Source of the DNA: Chryseobacterium daecheongense
Lineage (GTDB): Bacteria; Bacteroidota; Bacteroidia; Flavobacteriales; Weeksellaceae
NCBI GenBank assembly: GCA_027920525.1
Contig: CP115858.1
Span: 2,666,001 to 2,730,000, forward strand
DNA: 64,000 nt
Direction: 5' to 3'
A model generated the notes under the pieces. That model saw nothing but the letters and a program-made list of their open reading frames with translations, ran no database searches and was not told the DNA's origin. Shown here in pieces: positions 36,601 through 44,286 of this stretch; position 1 is the first letter of the stretch, and each line of letters opens with the position of its first letter. Both the position numbers and the translations under genes were made by a program.

Positions 36601-37049
36601 TAGTTGGAAATGAAATTGCTAATTTCTCATCAGAACAAATTGCTGATTTAGAAAAAGAAGGCAAAATAGCTATCCAAGGTTACGAAATAACAATGAATGA
36701 TGTTGAAATTTCAACAAAAGACATTCCGGGATGGACAGTAACTTCTGATGGAAAAACAACTGTGGCATTAGATTTGACGTTGACAGACGAGTTGAAATCT
36801 GAAGGTGTGGCAAGAGAGTTCATCAATAGAATTCAAAACCTGAGAAAAGACAAAGACTTCGAGTTGACAGACAGAATAAATATCTTCATAGAAGAAAATT
36901 CACCATTCCTTGATAATATCAAGAAAAATGAAGAATATATTTCTGCAGAGGTCTTGTCAAATAAAATAGAAATTGTATCTTCACTTTCAAATTTTAACGA
37001 AATTGAGATAGATGAGGTTAATTTTAAGGTAAATGTTGAAAAAAATTAA
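33660..37049 (+). CDS. ileS: Isoleucine-tRNA ligase
   Basis: 1129 residues, class I aminoacyl-tRNA synthetase of the larger form without a C-terminal zinc finger. The HIGH-equivalent is PGIHH at about 55-59 following YEGPPSANG, and the KMSKS loop is KMSKR near residue 680. The CP1 editing domain lies between about 200 and 400 with TTPWTLPSN. The protein attaches isoleucine to its tRNA. It is followed by a DksA-like gene after 59 bases and may be co-transcribed with it and with lspA further down. Confidence 0.97.
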   Translation: MSQFKEYKNLNLIDIADNVSEFWKQNKTFNKSVEIREGSPEFVFYEGPPSANGMPGIHHVMARALKDIFCRYQTQNGKQVFRKAGWDTHGLPVELGVEKELGITKEDIGKKISIEDYNKACREAVMRYTDVWNNLTEKIGYWVDLDDPYITYKSKYMETVWWLLKQLYNKELLYKGYTIQPYSPKAGTGLSSHELNQPGTYRDVSDTTIVAQFRVKKETSDLFNDVEGNVDILAWTTTPWTLPSNTALAVGRDIEYVVVKTFNQYTFEPVTVVLARVLLEKNFGKKYVAGTAEDFANYTSESKTIPYQILKEFNGEKLAGTQYEQLIPWFTPSETPEKAFRVIIGDFVTTEDGTGIVHIAPTFGADDARVAKEAGIPPMLVKDENDNLVPLVDLQGRFIKGENVPEVFSGKYIKNEYYDDGTAPEKSWDVHLAIVLKEENKAFKVEKYVHSYPHCWRTDKPVLYYPLDSWFVKMTAVKDRLVNLNKEINWKPKATGEGRFANWLENVNDWNLSRSRYWGIPLPIWRTDDLKEEIVIGSVEELYNEIEKSVEKGFMKENPFKGFEIGNMTEENYSLVDLHKNVVDKVVLVSASGKPMNRESDLIDVWFDSGSMPYAQLHYPFENKELIDNKKAFPADFIAEGVDQTRGWFYTLHAIGTAVFDSVAYKNVMSNGLVLDKNGQKMSKRLGNAVDPFETLSVYGPDATRWYMISNANPWENLKFDIEGIDEVRRKFFGTLYNTYSFFALYANVDGFNYSEKDVENRPEIDRWILSELNLLIKEVKAFYEDYEPTRVARAISNFVNDNLSNWYVRLCRRRFWKGDYSDDKISAYQTLYTCLEVVAKLSAPIAPFFMDQLYQDLNKVTGKENCDSIHLTDFPVADESLIDQDLVEKTHLAQQITSMVFSLRKKENVKVRQPLQKVLVPVLDSKAEEQILAVAELIKQEVNVKELQLINAEEASHLIVKQIKPNFKALGPKLGKDMKVVGNEIANFSSEQIADLEKEGKIAIQGYEITMNDVEISTKDIPGWTVTSDGKTTVALDLTLTDELKSEGVAREFINRIQNLRKDKDFELTDRINIFIEENSPFLDNIKKNEEYISAEVLSNKIEIVSSLSNFNEIEIDEVNFKVNVEKN

Positions 37050-37108
37050 CATATAGTTATTGCATTTCAAATTCCATTTCATAATTTTATTAAAAAAGAG
37101 AAAAGAAC

Positions 37109-37489
37109 ATGTCAGACGAAAGAGTAAGATATAATGATTCTGATTTACAAGAGTTTAAAGCGATCATTAAAGAAAAAATAGAAAAAGCAGAAAAAGATTT
37201 ACAACTGATAAGAGAAAGCTTTATCAATGACCAGAATAATGGGACTGATGACACATCGCCTACATTCAAAGCGTTTGAAGAAGGAGCTGAAACTCTTAGT
37301 AAGGAACAAAACTCGATCTTAGCAGGAAGACAGGAAAAATTTGTTCGTGATCTTAAGAACGCTTTAATCAGAATAGAAAATAAAACGTATGGTGTTTGCA
37401 GAGTAACAGGGAAACTGATTCCAAAAGAAAGATTATTGGCAGTTCCTCATGCTACCTTAAGCATCGAAGCGAAAAATATGCAGAAATAA
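37109..37489 (+). CDS. TraR/DksA-family protein with incomplete zinc site
   Basis: 126 residues: an N-terminal coiled-coil (about 10-80) and the C-terminal DksA region YGVCRVTGKLIPKERLLAVP. Canonical DksA has four zinc cysteines; here only the first is present (GVC), the second is Thr, and the last pair is absent (ATLSIEAK). Such zinc-less forms are common in Bacteroidetes. It probably binds the RNA polymerase secondary channel. The ileS-dksA-lspA order is typical for the group. Confidence 0.88.
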   Translation: MSDERVRYNDSDLQEFKAIIKEKIEKAEKDLQLIRESFINDQNNGTDDTSPTFKAFEEGAETLSKEQNSILAGRQEKFVRDLKNALIRIENKTYGVCRVTGKLIPKERLLAVPHATLSIEAKNMQK

Positions 37490-37514
37490 CCGTAAGGTTT
37501 GTAAAATAAATTTG

Positions 37515-37557
37515 GGTTTATATTGTATTAGCAGTAATACTTTATAAACCTAATTTT
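37515..37557 (+). terminator. Terminator after the DksA-like gene
   Basis: GGTTTATA (37515-37522) pairs with TATAAACC (37543-37550), with an inner GTATTA/TAATAC stem, then a T-rich tail. It may be a partial terminator because genes of the same direction follow. Confidence 0.6.
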
Positions 37558-37569
37558 TAATTTATATCC

Positions 37570-37815
37570 ATGAGCGAATATTTAATTTTAGGGTTGATCC
37601 TTATTGTGGTTTTATGGTTTTTCAACAGGGAAAGGATTAAAAACAAATTCTTTCCTGATCAGCACAAAAACTATACAATCGATGATCAGTTTAATTCCGA
37701 TAAACGCGAAAGGGAAAAAGAAATTGACAAACTTTTAGGTAAGATGGGCAAAAACGGCATCAATGATCTTTCTCCAAAAGACAGAAAAAGACTTGACGAA
37801 TTATCTAAGAAGTAA
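37570..37815 (+). CDS. Small membrane-anchored protein (DUF6576-like)
   Basis: 81 residues: a single N-terminal hydrophobic helix (about 4-18), then a charged tail with DKREREKEIDKLLGKMGKNG and LSPKDRKRLDELSKK. The tail matches a short motif often found at the C-terminus of flavobacterial rhomboid-like proteins (my recollection of DUF6576). Function unknown. It lies between the DksA-like gene and lspA. Confidence 0.7.
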   Translation: MSEYLILGLILIVVLWFFNRERIKNKFFPDQHKNYTIDDQFNSDKREREKEIDKLLGKMGKNGINDLSPKDRKRLDELSKK

Positions 37816-37833
37816 AAATCTAAATCCAGAACA

Positions 37834-38028
37834 ATGGAATCTATAATAGTACATCCCAAAAATCCTATGGAGCTGAGTGCACTGAAAAGTGTTCTGAAGG
37901 AAATGAACATTAAATTTGAAAAGGCTCATGTTAAAAGTTCATTTAACGGACAAAAAGTGATCAAGAAAGCAAGCGATAATAAAAATGTAAAACCAGCTGC
38001 AAAATCCTCAAAACCTAAAGGACAGTAA
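37834..38028 (+). CDS. DUF2683-like small protein
   Basis: 64 residues. The N-terminus MESIIVHPKN with the following helix (ELSALKSVLKEMNIKFE) matches DUF2683 proteins, which resemble antitoxin-like or regulatory ribbon-helix proteins. The C-terminal part is lysine-rich and disordered. The stop overlaps the lspA start by one base (TAATG), indicating coupling. Confidence 0.72.
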   Translation: MESIIVHPKNPMELSALKSVLKEMNIKFEKAHVKSSFNGQKVIKKASDNKNVKPAAKSSKPKGQ

Positions 38029-38666
38029 TGAAAAAGATATTAGCTATTACATTTTTGGTATTGTTAATCGACCAGGCTTCAAAAATATATATAAAAACTC
38101 ATTTCAACCTTGATGATAGCGTTTCCGTTCTTCCGGGTTTCAAGCTTACTTTCGTAGAGAATCCAGGAATGGCTTATGGGCTTCACTTTGGAGGTGTTAT
38201 AGGTAAATATTTTTTAGTTATTCTAAGAATATTCCTGATCGGAGGGATGATTTATATGTTCAAAAAATGGCTTCAGCAGGGAGCTTCCAATTATCTTATC
38301 ATTCCAATGGCTGTAATTTTTGCAGGAGCCATCGGTAATCTTATCGACGGAATGTTTTACGGGTTAATTTTCGATAGCGGCACCGTTTATGATCCTAGCA
38401 TCGACCGCTGGATCGGATACGGAGGTATTTCGAAAATAGCTTCTGCAGGACAGGGATATTCGTCTTTCATGAGAGGCTGTGTAGTGGATATGCTTCACTT
38501 CCCACTGGTAGACTGGAATGTACCGGAAAGCTTCCCTCTTATTGGTGGAAAGCACATTGAATTTTTCAAATATATCTTTAATGTCGCGGATTCTGCCATT
38601 ACTGTAGGAGCCATATTATTATTGATTTTCAGAAAAAAGGCCTTTCCCAACGGACTGGAATTTTAG
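38028..38666 (+). CDS. lspA: Lipoprotein signal peptidase
   Basis: 212 residues with four hydrophobic helices. The aspartic-protease motifs are present: DQASK near residue 15, VENPGMAYG near 43, GNLIDG near 105 and the catalytic FNVADSAITVGA near 185. There is an inserted loop (about 115-165) typical of Bacteroidetes LspA. The enzyme cleaves signal peptides of prolipoproteins, such as the many encoded in this window. Confidence 0.95.
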   Translation: MKKILAITFLVLLIDQASKIYIKTHFNLDDSVSVLPGFKLTFVENPGMAYGLHFGGVIGKYFLVILRIFLIGGMIYMFKKWLQQGASNYLIIPMAVIFAGAIGNLIDGMFYGLIFDSGTVYDPSIDRWIGYGGISKIASAGQGYSSFMRGCVVDMLHFPLVDWNVPESFPLIGGKHIEFFKYIFNVADSAITVGAILLLIFRKKAFPNGLEF

Positions 38667-38678
38667 AAAATAATACAG

Positions 38679-39323
38679 ATGAAAAAACTGATTAAAAATA
38701 CTCTTAAAATTTTCCTGCTTCTTCTCGTAGCAGGAATTATTTTTATTGCCTTTGCCAACTATAATATCAAAAAACAAAGTGCCCCATACATTTCAGATAA
38801 CTTATCAGTATTACCTTCGACCAAAACAGCAATCCTCCTTGGAACAAGTAAAACACTAAACAGCGGTATGCCTAATGCATACTTCTACAACAGAATACAA
38901 TCCGCTATAGATCTCTATAAAAGTGGTAAGATACAATACATTATTGTAAGTGGAGATAACAGTACTGCGGACTATAATGAGCCTGAGGATATGCAGCTTG
39001 CTTTAATGAAATACGGAATTCCCCAGGATAAAATAATTCTGGATCACGCAGGTTTTAGAACACTAGATTCTGTAATCAGAGCTAAAGAGATTTTTGGACA
39101 AACCAGATTCATCATCATTTCCCAAAAGTTCCACAATGAAAGAGCCGTATTTTTAGCCCGTAAAAACGGAATCGAAGCCTATGGTTATAATGCAAATGAT
39201 GTGAATAAATATGCGGGTTTAAAGACCAATCTAAGGGAGTATTTTGCTAAAACCAAAGTATACTGGGATCTTTTATTTGGGGTACAACCGAAATTCGGTG
39301 GGGAAAAGATTGTGATTCCATAG
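38679..39323 (+). CDS. SanA/ElyC/YdcF-family (DUF218) membrane protein
   Basis: 214 residues. An N-terminal hydrophobic helix (about 7-27) anchors a DUF218 domain with AILLGTSKTLNSG, IIVSGDNS, and the later ILDHAGFRTLDSV and ISQKFHNERAVFLARKNG. This group affects envelope permeability and vancomycin resistance at high temperature in enterobacteria; the reaction is unknown. It follows lspA after 12 bases. Confidence 0.85.
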   Translation: MKKLIKNTLKIFLLLLVAGIIFIAFANYNIKKQSAPYISDNLSVLPSTKTAILLGTSKTLNSGMPNAYFYNRIQSAIDLYKSGKIQYIIVSGDNSTADYNEPEDMQLALMKYGIPQDKIILDHAGFRTLDSVIRAKEIFGQTRFIIISQKFHNERAVFLARKNGIEAYGYNANDVNKYAGLKTNLREYFAKTKVYWDLLFGVQPKFGGEKIVIP

Positions 39324-39420
39324 TTTTTGTGTCCCCAGATTTTGAGGATTGAGCATATTTTTATTTTAAATTAATTTTAACTTTGGACTAAAGCCCTATG
39401 GATGATCATTTTTTTTGAAA

Positions 39421-39436
39421 GCGGACTAAAGTCCGC
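39421..39436. repeat. Intergenic palindrome (GCGGACT-AA-AGTCCGC)
   Basis: Perfect 7-base arms around a 2-base centre, followed by TCCTATTGAT. A related unit, GGACTAAAGCCCTATGGAT, starts at 39385. I recall such short units as frequent in Chryseobacterium intergenic DNA. Confidence 0.6.
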
Positions 39437-39487
39437 TCCTATTGATCCTTCTTTTTTGTAAAAAATTCCCGAGATTTATCCAAAAAT

Positions 39488-39575
39488 CTTTTAATCTTTT
39501 AATCTTTTAATCTTTTAATCTTTTAATCTTTTAATCTTTTAATCTTTTAATCTTTTAATCTTTTAATCTTTTAAT
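39488..39575. repeat. Tandem repeat, 11 perfect copies of CTTTTAAT
   Basis: Eight-base units run without error for 88 bases, ending 21 bases before the trpS -7 box. The array occupies the place of the -33 element and upstream DNA. Copy number is likely to vary by slippage. Confidence 0.97.
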
Positions 39576-39596
39576 TATTATTCCCGCCAAACCTCG

Positions 39597-39604
39597 TAAA
39601 TTTG
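39597..39604 (+). promoter_or_regulatory. Candidate -7 box for trpS
   Basis: TAAATTTG, 33 bases before the trpS ATG. The usual -33 position falls at the edge of the tandem array; no TTG is present there. Confidence 0.55.
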
Positions 39605-39637
39605 TGGTTCGTTAATTTTTATAAATAATAAAACAAA

Positions 39638-40606
39638 ATGTCAAGAATTCTTACCGGCATTCAAGCCACCGGAACACCGCACCTTGGAAACTTATTGGGT
39701 GCTATTATTCCTGCTGTTGAACTATCGAAACAGGAAGGAAATGAATCATTTTTATTCATCGCTAATCTGCATTCATTAACTCAGATAAAGGATGCAAAAG
39801 AGCTGAAACAAAACACCTACGAGATTGCTGCGGCTTGGCTTGCTTGTGGGCTGGATACTGAAAAAACATTTTTTTACAGACAGAGTGATATCCCTGAAAC
39901 CTGTGAACTATCTTGGCATTTATCATGTTTTTTTCCTTATCAGAGATTAACCCTGGCGCATTCATTTAAGGATAAAGCAGACAGGCTTCAGGATGTGAAT
40001 GCCGGTCTTTTTACTTATCCTATTTTAATGGCTGCAGATATTTTATTGTACGATGCAGAAATAGTTCCAGTAGGAAAGGATCAGCTTCAGCATTTGGAAA
40101 TTGCCCGGGATGTAGCCTCAAGGTTTAATAATCAGATGGGAGAGGTACTGGTACTTCCTCAGGCCGAACTTCAGGAAAATACAAAATATGTCCCTGGAAC
40201 AGATGGTCGCAAAATGTCTAAATCCATGGGAAATATTATTAATATTTTCTTACCGGATAAAGAACTGAAAAAACAGGTGATGAGCATTGAGACAGATTCC
40301 AAATCATTGGAGGAGCCGAAAGATCCTGAAACCGACAAAGTATTTGCAATCTATCAATTGATTGCAACTCCTGAACAGACAGAGGAGCTAAGAGCAAAAT
40401 ATCTTGCAGGAAACTTCGGATACGGACATGCAAAAACAGAACTTTTAAACCTGATTACCACCCGTTTCCAGAAGGAAAGAGAAACATTTACGTACTATAT
40501 GACCCACCTGGATGAATTGGAAGCAAAACTTCAGGAAGGCGCTGCAAAAACAAGAGTGATTGCAGTGGAAACCATTAAACGTGTAAGGGAAAGTCTAGGA
40601 GTTTAA
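39638..40606 (+). CDS. trpS: Tryptophan-tRNA ligase
   Basis: 322 residues, class I synthetase with the HIGH-equivalent TPHLGN at 13-18 and KMSKS at about 193-197 in GRKMSKSMGN. Length and motifs are normal. It is a single gene with its own promoter and ends 11 bases from the convergent histidine kinase gene. Confidence 0.96.
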   Translation: MSRILTGIQATGTPHLGNLLGAIIPAVELSKQEGNESFLFIANLHSLTQIKDAKELKQNTYEIAAAWLACGLDTEKTFFYRQSDIPETCELSWHLSCFFPYQRLTLAHSFKDKADRLQDVNAGLFTYPILMAADILLYDAEIVPVGKDQLQHLEIARDVASRFNNQMGEVLVLPQAELQENTKYVPGTDGRKMSKSMGNIINIFLPDKELKKQVMSIETDSKSLEEPKDPETDKVFAIYQLIATPEQTEELRAKYLAGNFGYGHAKTELLNLITTRFQKERETFTYYMTHLDELEAKLQEGAAKTRVIAVETIKRVRESLGV

Positions 40607-40617
40607 TATATAGGTAG

Positions 40618-41904
40618 CTAACTTTTATTCTTTGATAGAATGAAGCTATGCATTCCGTCTTCAAAATCATAAACAATATCCCATCCGGGATATTGTTTTA
40701 TTATGGTTTTAATGATAGAAAGTCCCAATCCGGTAGAGCTGCTATCCGTGCCTTGCTTATAAAACCTGTTGAAGATTTTCTTTCCATCCAGAGGATTCAT
40801 TGATCCGGTATTCTGAAAAATCATCCTGTCCTTTTCGGTAATAATATTTAAAATCCCATTTTGATGGTTATACCTGACTGCATTTTTAAGTAAGTTGGAA
40901 AGTAAAATATTGGCTAAGTCAGGGCTGAAGATAGTTTCAAATATTTCTTTGTCCAACAGGTTTACTTTAATCTCTTTGTATTCTATAAAATCTTCATAGC
41001 TACTGACCAGATCTTTAATCATCGCAGTAAAATTTACATGGGACAACGTACTGAACTGATTGTTCTCAATTTTAGACAGCATAAGCAGCGATTTATTCAG
41101 GCTTGCCATCCTTCCCATATCATTTTTGATGTCAGTAAAGAAATTCATATCCTTTTCATCAAACTGATCATTCTGTATTGCCAGATCTATTTTATTGATT
41201 GCAATTGCCAAAGGTGTTTGCAATTCGTGAGATGCATTTTCAATAAACTGTTTTTGTTGATTAAAGGCGAGCTCGTTACGATCAATCATTTCGTTGATCT
41301 CTCTATCCAGCTCTTCAAACTCTTTGATGGAATAGTTTGGAGACTCTTTATCAGAAGAAATCCCAAACTGATATTTTCTGAGCTTATCCAGAATACGGTA
41401 AAAAGGCTTCATCGCTTTGTGAAGTAAAAATCCGTTGATCCCGATAATGCTTATTACCAATAACAGATACAAAACAATCAGAGCTGTTGTAAGGTCATAT
41501 ACCAGCTCATCTTCTTCTACCGTGGACGTTCGGATAGTCAATTTCTGATACTTTCCAAACTGGTCTATAAAATCTGTCTCAAGAACTCTGTAAGGCTGCT
41601 CTTCATCATCGTATTCCATGTAATACATCTTATTAAAAAGCTTGTTCTTTTCCTGATGCTCTGCTGCAGAAATAGGATTGATCTTAAATTCATTAAAACC
41701 AAACTCATTATTCTTTAACAAGTGCTCATCCAGATATACTGCCTTAATAATCTGTATTTTTCTGTTTTTCAATCCATCATCCACATTATCATACACTTCG
41801 TCCAGAATATAGGCGTAAAATAATGCCGCCCACACTGCAATGATCAATAGCAGAATGGTTATCAGGTATTTTATGGTATAATATTTCAGAGAAACTTTCA
41901 TCAT
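40618..41904 (-). CDS. Two-component sensor histidine kinase
   Basis: 428 residues. Two membrane helices (about 11-32 and 140-162) enclose a periplasmic domain of about 105 residues. The phospho-acceptor His226 lies in ENASHELQTPLAI, the N-box is NLLKNAVRYN and the G-box is GLGLSIIK. Its start overlaps the response regulator gene by 4 bases, so they form a cognate pair. The signal is unknown; PepSY-like proteins encoded upstream may be targets or ligands. Confidence 0.93.
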   Translation of the reverse strand: MMKVSLKYYTIKYLITILLLIIAVWAALFYAYILDEVYDNVDDGLKNRKIQIIKAVYLDEHLLKNNEFGFNEFKINPISAAEHQEKNKLFNKMYYMEYDDEEQPYRVLETDFIDQFGKYQKLTIRTSTVEEDELVYDLTTALIVLYLLLVISIIGINGFLLHKAMKPFYRILDKLRKYQFGISSDKESPNYSIKEFEELDREINEMIDRNELAFNQQKQFIENASHELQTPLAIAINKIDLAIQNDQFDEKDMNFFTDIKNDMGRMASLNKSLLMLSKIENNQFSTLSHVNFTAMIKDLVSSYEDFIEYKEIKVNLLDKEIFETIFSPDLANILLSNLLKNAVRYNHQNGILNIITEKDRMIFQNTGSMNPLDGKKIFNRFYKQGTDSSSTGLGLSIIKTIIKQYPGWDIVYDFEDGMHSFILSKNKS

Positions 41905-42572
41905 ACAAATTTATATCCTATTCCGTAAACCGCCTGAAAATCAGCTTCAGCGCCTAACGCTTTGAGCTTTTTACGAAGGTTTTTTATCTGTGAATAAATA
42001 AAATCCAGGCTATCCGCCTGATCAATATAATCGCCCCAGATTGCTTCTGCAAGCATTGTTTTTTGTAATGTTTTTTCAGGATGTATCACGAAATAATACA
42101 AAAGATCATACTCCTTACGGTTAAGGATCAATTCTTCATTACCTATCTTTACTTTTCTGTTGTCAGGATCCACAAAGATGTTTTTATAAGTGATTATATT
42201 CTCTCCATCCTGATTTTTCCTTCTGATGACCGATTTAATCCGGGCCATCAATTCTGCCAGGTGAAAAGGCTTGGCAAGGTAATCATCTGCCCCTATTTCC
42301 AATCCGCTTACTTTATCGTCGACAGAATCTTTTGCAGAAAGGATGATTACAGGATCTTTTTTGTGCATACTTTTAATTTCTTTAAGAAGATCCATCCCAC
42401 TTCCGTCTGGCAGCATAATATCCAGGAGAATACAGTCATATTCATATGAAATGATTTTATCCAAACCTGAACTATAGTCAGAAGCGGACTCTACTATAAA
42501 GTGCTGTGCTTCAAGAAAGCTTTGCACAGTATTTCTTAATTCCGCCTCATCTTCAACAAGTAAAATTTTCAT
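41901..42572 (-). CDS. OmpR-family response regulator
   Basis: 223 residues. The receiver domain has EDE at 7-9, the phospho-acceptor Asp51 in LLDIMLPDG and Lys at about residue 100 in YLAKPF. The C-terminal winged helix (about 130-223) contains NRKEYDLL and RKKLKALG. It is phosphorylated by the adjacent kinase and binds DNA. Confidence 0.94.
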   Translation of the reverse strand: MKILLVEDEAELRNTVQSFLEAQHFIVESASDYSSGLDKIISYEYDCILLDIMLPDGSGMDLLKEIKSMHKKDPVIILSAKDSVDDKVSGLEIGADDYLAKPFHLAELMARIKSVIRRKNQDGENIITYKNIFVDPDNRKVKIGNEELILNRKEYDLLYYFVIHPEKTLQKTMLAEAIWGDYIDQADSLDFIYSQIKNLRKKLKALGAEADFQAVYGIGYKFV

Positions 42573-42610
42573 AGTAAGTATTATTCTGACTTTCTGATCA
42601 AATATATAAA

Positions 42611-42643
42611 ATTATAACCTCCTGTTCCCGGGAGGCTATAATT
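42611..42643 (-). terminator. Hairpin between PepSY-like and regulator genes
   Basis: CCTCC and GGAGG with flanking ATTATA/TATAAT arms form a stem-loop. The T tract on the minus strand is weak, so it may only partly end transcription from the PepSY-like genes. Confidence 0.5.
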
Positions 42644-42651
42644 TATCAAGA

Positions 42652-42837
42652 TTAAAAATTATTTGTGATAGAACTACCATCCACATGAAAACTAAGCGTT
42701 TGCCCATTCAGCACATGGATTTTGTATTTATTCTTTATATCTTTTACCGATTCAATGATCATACATGGATGGTATATAGTAAGAAAAGTAAGTATATTTC
42801 TTCGGCTTTCTTTGTTGATTATATTCCAATTTACCAT
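42652..42837 (-). CDS. Short single-module PepSY-like protein
   Basis: 61 residues from an ATG at 42837 (a longer frame from 42888 would overlap the upstream gene). The sequence IESVKDIKNKYKIHVLNGQTLSF matches in outline one half-module of the neighbouring PepSY-like protein (IIKIEKERWSYKAELSNGVDLKF). There is no signal peptide with this start. It may be a truncated paralogue of the upstream gene. Confidence 0.5.
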   Translation of the reverse strand: MVNWNIINKESRRNILTFLTIYHPCMIIESVKDIKNKYKIHVLNGQTLSFHVDGSSITNNF

Positions 42838-42859
42838 AACATAAAAATTTAATATAGTA

Positions 42860-43309
42860 TTAGTCATCAATCTTACTAAAATTCCCATTTTTGTCGAATT
42901 TCAGGTCAACGCCATTGGATAGTTCAGCTTTATAAGACCATCTTTCTTTTTCAATTTTTATAATCGAAGTGTTTGGAAAGCTTTTAACCACATAATTTCT
43001 TATACCTGCAGGAATAAAGCCATACGGGAGCTTCTGATGCTTACCATCCACTTCCTTCCAGTTTCCCTGGCTGTCAAACTCTATTTTCACACCGTTGGAA
43101 AGGTATACTTTGTATTCGTCTACTCCATATATTTCACGGTCCTCTATAACGGAACCTACTGCAATACCTTTAAAATTTCCTGCCAGAAACTTCTTTGCAG
43201 TAACAGGTAATTGATTGGGACTGATTGCTCTATCCTGTGCAAATATGAAACCTGCTGATAAAACTAAGATAAAGGTTAGTAAGCTGGTGATTTTCTTTAA
43301 ACTTTTCAT
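42860..43309 (-). CDS. Exported PepSY-like (DUF2874) protein
   Basis: 149 residues. A signal peptide ends near FIFAQ; two repeated modules follow, each with a YKVYLSNGVKIEFDSQGN-like strand pair and a KEVDG or SKIDD end. Proteins of this type are small periplasmic binders of unknown ligand and are often controlled by an adjacent two-component system, as seems likely here. Confidence 0.82.
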   Translation of the reverse strand: MKSLKKITSLLTFILVLSAGFIFAQDRAISPNQLPVTAKKFLAGNFKGIAVGSVIEDREIYGVDEYKVYLSNGVKIEFDSQGNWKEVDGKHQKLPYGFIPAGIRNYVVKSFPNTSIIKIEKERWSYKAELSNGVDLKFDKNGNFSKIDD

Positions 43310-43392
43310 AATATAAAATTTTATTCATTTATTATGAAGCAAAATTCTATATTAATTTAGGAAAGAATTAGGAAAAATGTAAGCAGCAAATT

Positions 43393-44088
43393 TTAAAGAT
43401 ATTCTTTGATTTGAAGAAGATGCTTAATGGTCTTTACATTTTCTTCTGTCCGGTTTTCGTTCAGGACATCAAAGAAAATAACATCCATTCCAAAATTCAT
43501 GGCTCCTACCGCATCTGCAATCCAATCATCCCCTATCAAGATACTTTCTTCCTTATTCGCGTGTGCACGACCTAAAGAATACTCAAAAATTTCAGGATTA
43601 GGTTTCCTCACCCCCACTGCATCAGCACTGGTGATCGTATTAAAATAATGATCAATCCCTGAAAGTATACATTTTCTTTCCGTGACTTCCTTAAAGCCAT
43701 TGGAAATAATGTGCATTGTATATTCTTTTGATTTTAGATAATCAAGAACATACAAAGCTCCCTCTACCAGTTCATTGTGATTAAGAATTTTATCCAGAAA
43801 GTGTTCTTCAAAATAATCTGACAACTGCTCATCTTCAACTCCAAAATGTTTAAAAGTATTAAGAAAACGGTGTTTTCTTAAATATTCTTTACCTATTATG
43901 CCGTCTCTGATTTTTTCCCATAAGCTCTCATTGATTTCATGATACACTTCATGAAATTCCTCGAAATCTATATTGTATTTGAGTGTTATTTCCTGCTTTT
44001 CGAAAAGATCCCTGATGGTAAGGTAAGCGTTCTTGCGATGATCCCAAAGCGTATTGTCCAGGTCAAAAAAAATGTGCTGAATTTTCAT
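43393..44088 (-). CDS. HAD-family pyrimidine nucleotidase (YjjG type)
   Basis: About 231 residues. The HAD motif I is FFDLDNTLWDH near residue 6, motif II ISNGF near 120, motif III with Lys in VRKPNPEIF, and motif IV IGDDWIADAVGA. The match to YjjG noncanonical nucleotidases, which hydrolyse odd pyrimidine nucleotides, is good. ATG at 44088 is preferred because motif I begins right after it. Confidence 0.85.
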   Translation of the reverse strand: MKIQHIFFDLDNTLWDHRKNAYLTIRDLFEKQEITLKYNIDFEEFHEVYHEINESLWEKIRDGIIGKEYLRKHRFLNTFKHFGVEDEQLSDYFEEHFLDKILNHNELVEGALYVLDYLKSKEYTMHIISNGFKEVTERKCILSGIDHYFNTITSADAVGVRKPNPEIFEYSLGRAHANKEESILIGDDWIADAVGAMNFGMDVIFFDVLNENRTEENVKTIKHLLQIKEYL

Positions 44089-44286
44089 ACAGCACAAAAT
44101 TAATACTTTAATTTTTAGAGATCGAATAATTTTTATCTTTGATTTTTACTATTCCAAGATTTTTTGAAAAGTTGAGTAGAAAATCAACAGTTTGTTTTTT
44201 TGGTTTCAAAGTTTTCACTTTTAAGGAATCATTTTTTTTCATAGGCGAAACATGTTTATCCTTAAAACGGGAATTTTTTATAATTA

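Larger units (their letters stand above)
39324..39637. other. Intergenic region with REP-like palindrome and tandem array
   Basis: A 314-base spacer before trpS. It holds one perfect palindrome (39421-39436), a related degenerate copy (39385-39396), an 11-copy 8-bp tandem array (39488-39575) and the trpS -7 box (39597). No coding potential was seen. Confidence 0.85.

Noticed and set aside
39488..39575. CRISPR array
   Set aside because: Units are 8 bases without spacers, so it is a simple tandem repeat.
42838..42888. Longer start of the short PepSY-like gene
   Set aside because: It would overlap the upstream gene end by 29 bases and add residues without similarity; the ATG at 42837 is better.
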